Of a stretch of DNA of 21,233 nt, positions 17,610 through 21,233 are shown one piece after another (the first letter of the stretch is position 1; the number at the start of each line of letters is the position of its first letter). Under the pieces are notes generated by a model, which searched no databases, was not told the origin of the DNA, and saw only the letters and a list, made by a program, of their open reading frames with translations. Position numbers and translations under genes: made by a program. Source of the DNA: Diplocarpon mali (taxonomy: Eukaryota; Ascomycota; Leotiomycetes; Helotiales; Drepanopezizaceae); the NCBI GenBank assembly GCA_024741835.1, contig JAENRP010000517.1:611-21843 (forward strand). Direction: 5' to 3'.

Positions 17610-18362
17610 AACGTTAGATTGCCTTGATAAATGCAATAGGAGACAACGACTCAGCTCCTGTATGCGGTGCCTCCTGCAAACATACAGATTCTTTTAAAGA
17701 GCCTGCAGAGCCGACATCAAGTCTTTTTGACCATGCATTAAAAAATTTAAGTCGAATAAAGATATAGTTTTTAAAAGCTTTATAATCAGAGTTTTTCTAC
17801 TATCTCTCTTATAAATACCCCTATTTTTCAACCTTTACTCATTATATACTTGAGGATTACTTAATACAAACCTATAACTAAAGTAAAAGCTTCATAAAGG
17901 ATATAAAGGGGAATAAGGCAGGTTATAATATATAAGGAAAACTTGGGAAAAGGGAGAAGGATATTTTTTAAAGACTTGTAGTTTTCAAGGTTGTGAAAAG
18001 CTAAAGTTGATAAGAAGAGTAATAATTAAGAGCCGCCGCCTCCTAGGAAGGCGCTTAACATAATTAAATAAATAACTATAATTAGTAGAAAGTGTCTATC
18101 TTAAAACAAAGAAGGTAAGTCGACTCTTTTTGCTTAGGCGCCTTCTGAAGAGTATACTTGCTTAAGACCTGGAGGGAACGACTACTAAATAAGGTATAGG
18201 TTCGACTTCGATTCAAGGAATTAGGATCACTAAATTTAACAGGATAAATAGTGAATCGCAAGGAATTTCTCATACTGGTTATCTCCTTTTAGCTTAAACC
18301 GAATAAAGTGCTTCTTACTTAAGCTATTAAATTTAGAGTTGATACAGCAAACTAAAAGAAAC
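17610..18362 (+). repeat. Decayed repeat copy B of unnamed four-copy family
   Basis: It begins in the protein-coding remnant shared with copy D (17639-17730: ETTTQLLYAVPP, then NIQILLKSLQSRH). It continues through CTCTTATAAATACCCCTATT (17808 on), AATAAGGCAGGTTATAATAT (17911 on), GCCGCCGCCTCCTAGG (18032 on) and CTTGCTTAAGACCTGGAGGG (18157 on), to a terminal ACAGCAAACTAAAAGAAAC near 18343-18362. With copy D it preserves the most sequence. All frames are broken. Confidence 0.75.
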
Positions 18363-18962
18363 AAGAAGACCTTTCAAGTGGCCTCTGTGTGGCGGCGTTT
18401 AGGCAGTTGACGCATTTAAAACTCGGCTCCAGTATATCCGAGCCATTGTACATATTCGGCCGTGGTATACTTGGCGCGGTTAAGTATCGGCCCTCTAATG
18501 TCATCGCCAGGAACGAGTCATTACGAGCTTATTCGGTTGGGCGCGGCACAGGTTTTACAGTGGACAAAAACCAGGGCCGAATATTATTAGAAAGTAGGAT
18601 TTCTGGTTATTTTGAAAGGTAAGCGACATATTTCAAACGATTTAAACTTACTGAATCGACAGAAATGGGTTGGTTATCTGATTATTTTTCCACTCGAGTG
18701 TAGTACTCAAATCACGCGCTGGACTGTTTTCAAGCTATTAGGCTTTAATTGCTTGCACCTACTTTAAACTGCCATTCTAAACTATATCCAGGAGTAAAGT
18801 ACGGCTAGTAGGTAGTTAATCTACAATAATCGGAATGGATAAACGGAAGTACTAGGTATATGGAGTAAACCTAGGTTGGTATATACCTAGATCAAAATCA
18901 CCAATTTCAAACCTACTTCAAGGGGGTGAATTCTTGCATAGCTACAGAATTGAATTTTAGGG
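18363..18962. other. Stretch with GC-richer island, no gene called
   Basis: Bases 18385-18620 are GC-richer than the flanks and open on the + strand for 77 codons from a GTG (ending GYFER, TAA at 18620-18622), without an ATG start or a known motif. The pair GGCTC/GAGCC near 18424-18444 forms a short hairpin. The patch begins right after repeat copy B ends and may be unique sequence that escaped mutation. Bases 18630-18962 show nothing recognisable. Confidence 0.35.
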
Positions 18963-19041
18963 CCTGTTTGGTTCGAGAAGTTACTAACATTTCTGCGTAG
19001 TTATGAATTCGTAACTTTTCTTAGTAATTTGATAAGACAGG
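18963..19041. repeat. Small imperfect hairpin with CCTGT ends
   Basis: CCTGTTTGGTTCGAGAAGTTAC on the left, allowing a gap, pairs with a right end that reads inversely CCTGT...AGAAAAGTTAC. The inner arms AAGTTAC and GTAACTT are perfect. About 79 bases. It could be another small non-autonomous element. Confidence 0.3.
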
Positions 19042-19171
19042 AGTAAGTTTCCTCTAGCGTAGCCTTTAACCTTAATAGACAGGCGTGGAAATCTGAGTAG
19101 CAACTGTGGGGAAAAGCTCGTTTGATTCAAAATCTATTATTTTAGCTCCGCATTAGCTATAGAACCTTGTA

Positions 19172-19383
19172 CTTCGTACAGGGTGTAATAATCTGAGGTT
19201 CCCTGTCTGTGCACACTAGATTCTTAGCAATGCTGCTTTTATTGAATTCCTTAGTATTTTATATAGCCAACTTTTGCGTCAATCACTGCTTTACATCTAT
19301 TTGGCATTTCCCTAATCAAATCTCTAATTATCTCAACTGTTATTGATTCCTAAGCTTCAAATACCCCCTGTCGAAACCCCTGC
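19172..19383 (-). mobile_element. Tc1/mariner element end with transposase C terminus
   Basis: On the - strand the remnant reads QGFRQGVFEA-stop-ESITVEI, IRDLIREMPNRCKAVIDAKV, GYIKY, then TAA (19251-19253). This is the canonical C terminus of Tc1/mariner transposases. The internal stop (TAG, 19350-19352) stands where the family has Trp (EAWE), a G-to-A change typical of RIP. Downstream, TAATAAAAGCAGCATTGC-type sequence parallels the copy at 11611. The element ends in CTTCGTACAGGGTG next to a TA at 19170-19171, matching that copy's end. The other end was not found, so the copy is truncated or too mutated to trace beyond 19383. Confidence 0.7.
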
Positions 19384-20469
19384 ACAAAAGAAAGTTCTAG
19401 TATAGCGCACAGACAGAAAACCTCAAATTATTTCCCCATGGACTATGTATAGAACTGCGAAGGCATGACTCAGACACTTTGGATATAGCCAGAATTTGCT
19501 TCTCAGAACTACAACCTCCGAAAAGTCTTCGTTTATTTACTAGTTTTCTTGTCTTCTGCGAGCTTCTACTATACGACGAAATATTCTGCTTTATATCAAA
19601 ATTTATAGGTATGATCAAAATTTGTTTTATTCAAGGTCATAGTACAAATTCAAAGGCGTGGTAATTGAGGAGAGAATAATTTTCGTCATGAGGTGGAGTC
19701 TGAAAGGGAAGTGCTGCTTTTGACTAGTCCGAAAGCATCGAAACTACGGGACTAGTGGCTTCACAATATCCTTCAAAAGGTGCTGCGAGAGAAATAGTCG
19801 ATTTTCAAGAAATTAATACTAGCTTTCTGAGAAAGTCGGACGGCAACAAATTCGTACTACCTAGCTATTTGGACGCTCGCAACTTTCAGGCGAATATTGC
19901 ATGGTTTCTTACCTTATGAGGCTAAATTATCGGAAACGTTGCCGCAGCCTTTGATACTAACCAGACCTTTAGTAACGTATCGAAGGTTAGCTTTGCAGAT
20001 TAATTTCGCGAAGCTGGCCTAACTAACACTATTTTTGCAAAACCATTCCAGAGGTGGGCCGAATATTTCTAATGCCTCGAATATAGTGAAAAAACTGTTT
20101 ACCGAATGCCTCAGCTACTTTCACGCTTCTGCTGCTCTTTGTGATCTTGCGAAGATAATAATTAAAAGAGAATAGGATACTTGTTTGAACTTCAAGCTAT
20201 GTATAATTACATATGAAAGTAATTAATTTTCAATATGTTTACTTCTAGTTCATAGGATAGATAATAGACTATCTAATCATTCATTACGAAGCTAAAACGA
20301 TATCAATAGTATTTTAGATATAGAATAAAGTAATATAATAATATCATATTAAGAAAGCATTCTAGTAATATGCTATTTAGTCAAGCTAAGCGTCCTCTTC
20401 TTCCCATTCACCTATTGCTTCATCTTATTAATAAGAGTGACGAATGTTGAAATAAGACTACTCAAGTAC
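19384..20469. other. AT-rich stretch, no gene seen
   Basis: No supportable gene. The two opposite short frames at 19397-19664 overlap and carry no recognised motif. Parts of 19680-20060 are GC-richer. The upstream remainder of the 19172 transposon could be hidden here but I cannot trace it. Confidence 0.4.
19723..19756. repeat. Perfect 8-base inverted repeat ACTAGTCC/GGACTAGT
   Basis: ACTAGTCC at 19723-19730 and GGACTAGT at 19749-19756 enclose an 18-base loop. It stands out in a slightly GC-richer patch. It is not attached to a gene; it could be a small element end or chance. Confidence 0.4.
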
Positions 20470-20990
20470 TTTTCAGGTATTGAAGCTTTTAAAACTTGAA
20501 CTGTATAGTTTTTATTTTAAATACTAGAATCTCTCGGCTATCTACAGCTTTAATAATAAACGGCTTACTCATGGCGTCATAAAGTATATTTAGATTACCA
20601 GACTTTGAGTTTTCGAAATTTAACTTTAAATGAAGTCGATAAGAATGATTACTATCTATAGCGGCCGCCGACTAGTGAAACGTTTGATATAATTAAACAA
20701 ATAGCCGTTGTTAGCGAGGAGGACTTATGATGGGGTAGGGAACCTAGGGCGATACTATCTACCTAGGCAGCTCTTCGAGAATATACTTACCTAACACTTA
20801 GAGGGACTAACTATTAGATAAGGTACATATTAGACTCTCATCTAAGGAATCGAGATGCTTTACATGTGTAATCAAATAAATACTGAATACAAATAGTTTT
20901 AATACTAGATTCTCCTTACACTTAATAATACTACAGCGTTTTCCGCTGATGTTATGTAGTCTAGAACTAATATAGCATATTGAAAGGAAT
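20470..20990 (+). repeat. Decayed repeat copy C of unnamed four-copy family
   Basis: Matching blocks are TATTGAAGCTTTTAAAAC (20479 on), GCGGCCGCCGACTAGTG (20661 on; copies A and D have AGCAGCCACTAACTAG-type versions), ATATACTTACCTAACACTTA (20781 on), ACTACAGCGTTTTCCGCTGA (20930 on) and ACTAATATAGCATATTGAAA (20967 on). The copy keeps unmutated CpG sites where others have CA or TA. The forward orientation is the same as copies A and B. Confidence 0.7.
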
Positions 20991-21233
20991 ATTTATATAG
21001 TTGCGCGGTTGAATAGTTCAATAAGTGGAAGCTGATTATTATATATATTAAATCCTTGAATCTTTAGCCGCTTGTCACGAGATGTCTTTATAGGAAGAGA
21101 TCCGAGTTATATGAAAACCATTTGTATTTGATTATTTTGAATTAAACTCGATCAAATGATAGGAATATTAAGTTGAAAAGCATTTGAAGGTGTACCCGAC
21201 CTAATGCATATGCGATTTAAGGTACAGAATTTA
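20991..21233. other. AT-rich window end, nothing recognised
   Basis: No gene or shared repeat is seen after the end of repeat copy C. Confidence 0.4.

Noticed and set aside
18389..18460. tRNA-like start (GGCGGCGTTTAGGCAGTTGACGC)
   Set aside because: No matching anticodon arm, no GGTTCGA-type T loop and no closing acceptor stem follow.

Overview
The window looks like nuclear DNA of a filamentous ascomycete (Pezizomycotina). The genes have short introns with GT...AG ends and RCTRAC-type branch sites. There is a fungal-type Zn(II)2Cys6 regulator and a secreted GMC oxidoreductase. Most of the rest is AT-rich sequence full of mutated transposon remains, as expected after repeat-induced point mutation (RIP). 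The species cannot be named from this sequence.

Layout. Bases 1 to about 5600 are GC-balanced and hold many simple-sequence tracts and one two-exon gene on the + strand (1660-3281), a Zn2Cys6 transcription factor of about 498 aa without a visible middle homology region. Bases 3282-5600 show no supportable gene. From about 5600 the composition turns AT-rich. Inside this part sits one intact six-exon gene on the - strand (10184 down to 7787). Its exons join in frame into a 577-aa secreted flavoenzyme that resembles the dehydrogenase domain of cellobiose dehydrogenase but has no cytochrome domain.

The remaining AT-rich DNA (about 5600-7780 and 10560-21233) is mostly decayed repeats. I can follow four families or groups: (i) an unnamed repeat in four copies, one reversed (6140-6955) and three forward (14200-14830, 17610-18362, 20470-20990), carrying a decayed protein-coding stretch; (ii) Tc1/mariner-type elements with transposase remnants at 11611-12003, 16131-16510 and 19172-19383; (iii) four short hairpin-like units of 83-104 bp at 12485-13996 with related arms, probably MITEs; (iv) weaker inverted-repeat structures near 15119-15620 and 18963-19041. 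There is no sign of RNA genes, CRISPR arrays or a multi-gene cluster.

The two genes need not work together. The regulator belongs to the gene-rich side. The oxidoreductase is an intact island inside repeat-degraded DNA, a setting often seen for fast-evolving secreted proteins of fungi; that interpretation is inference.
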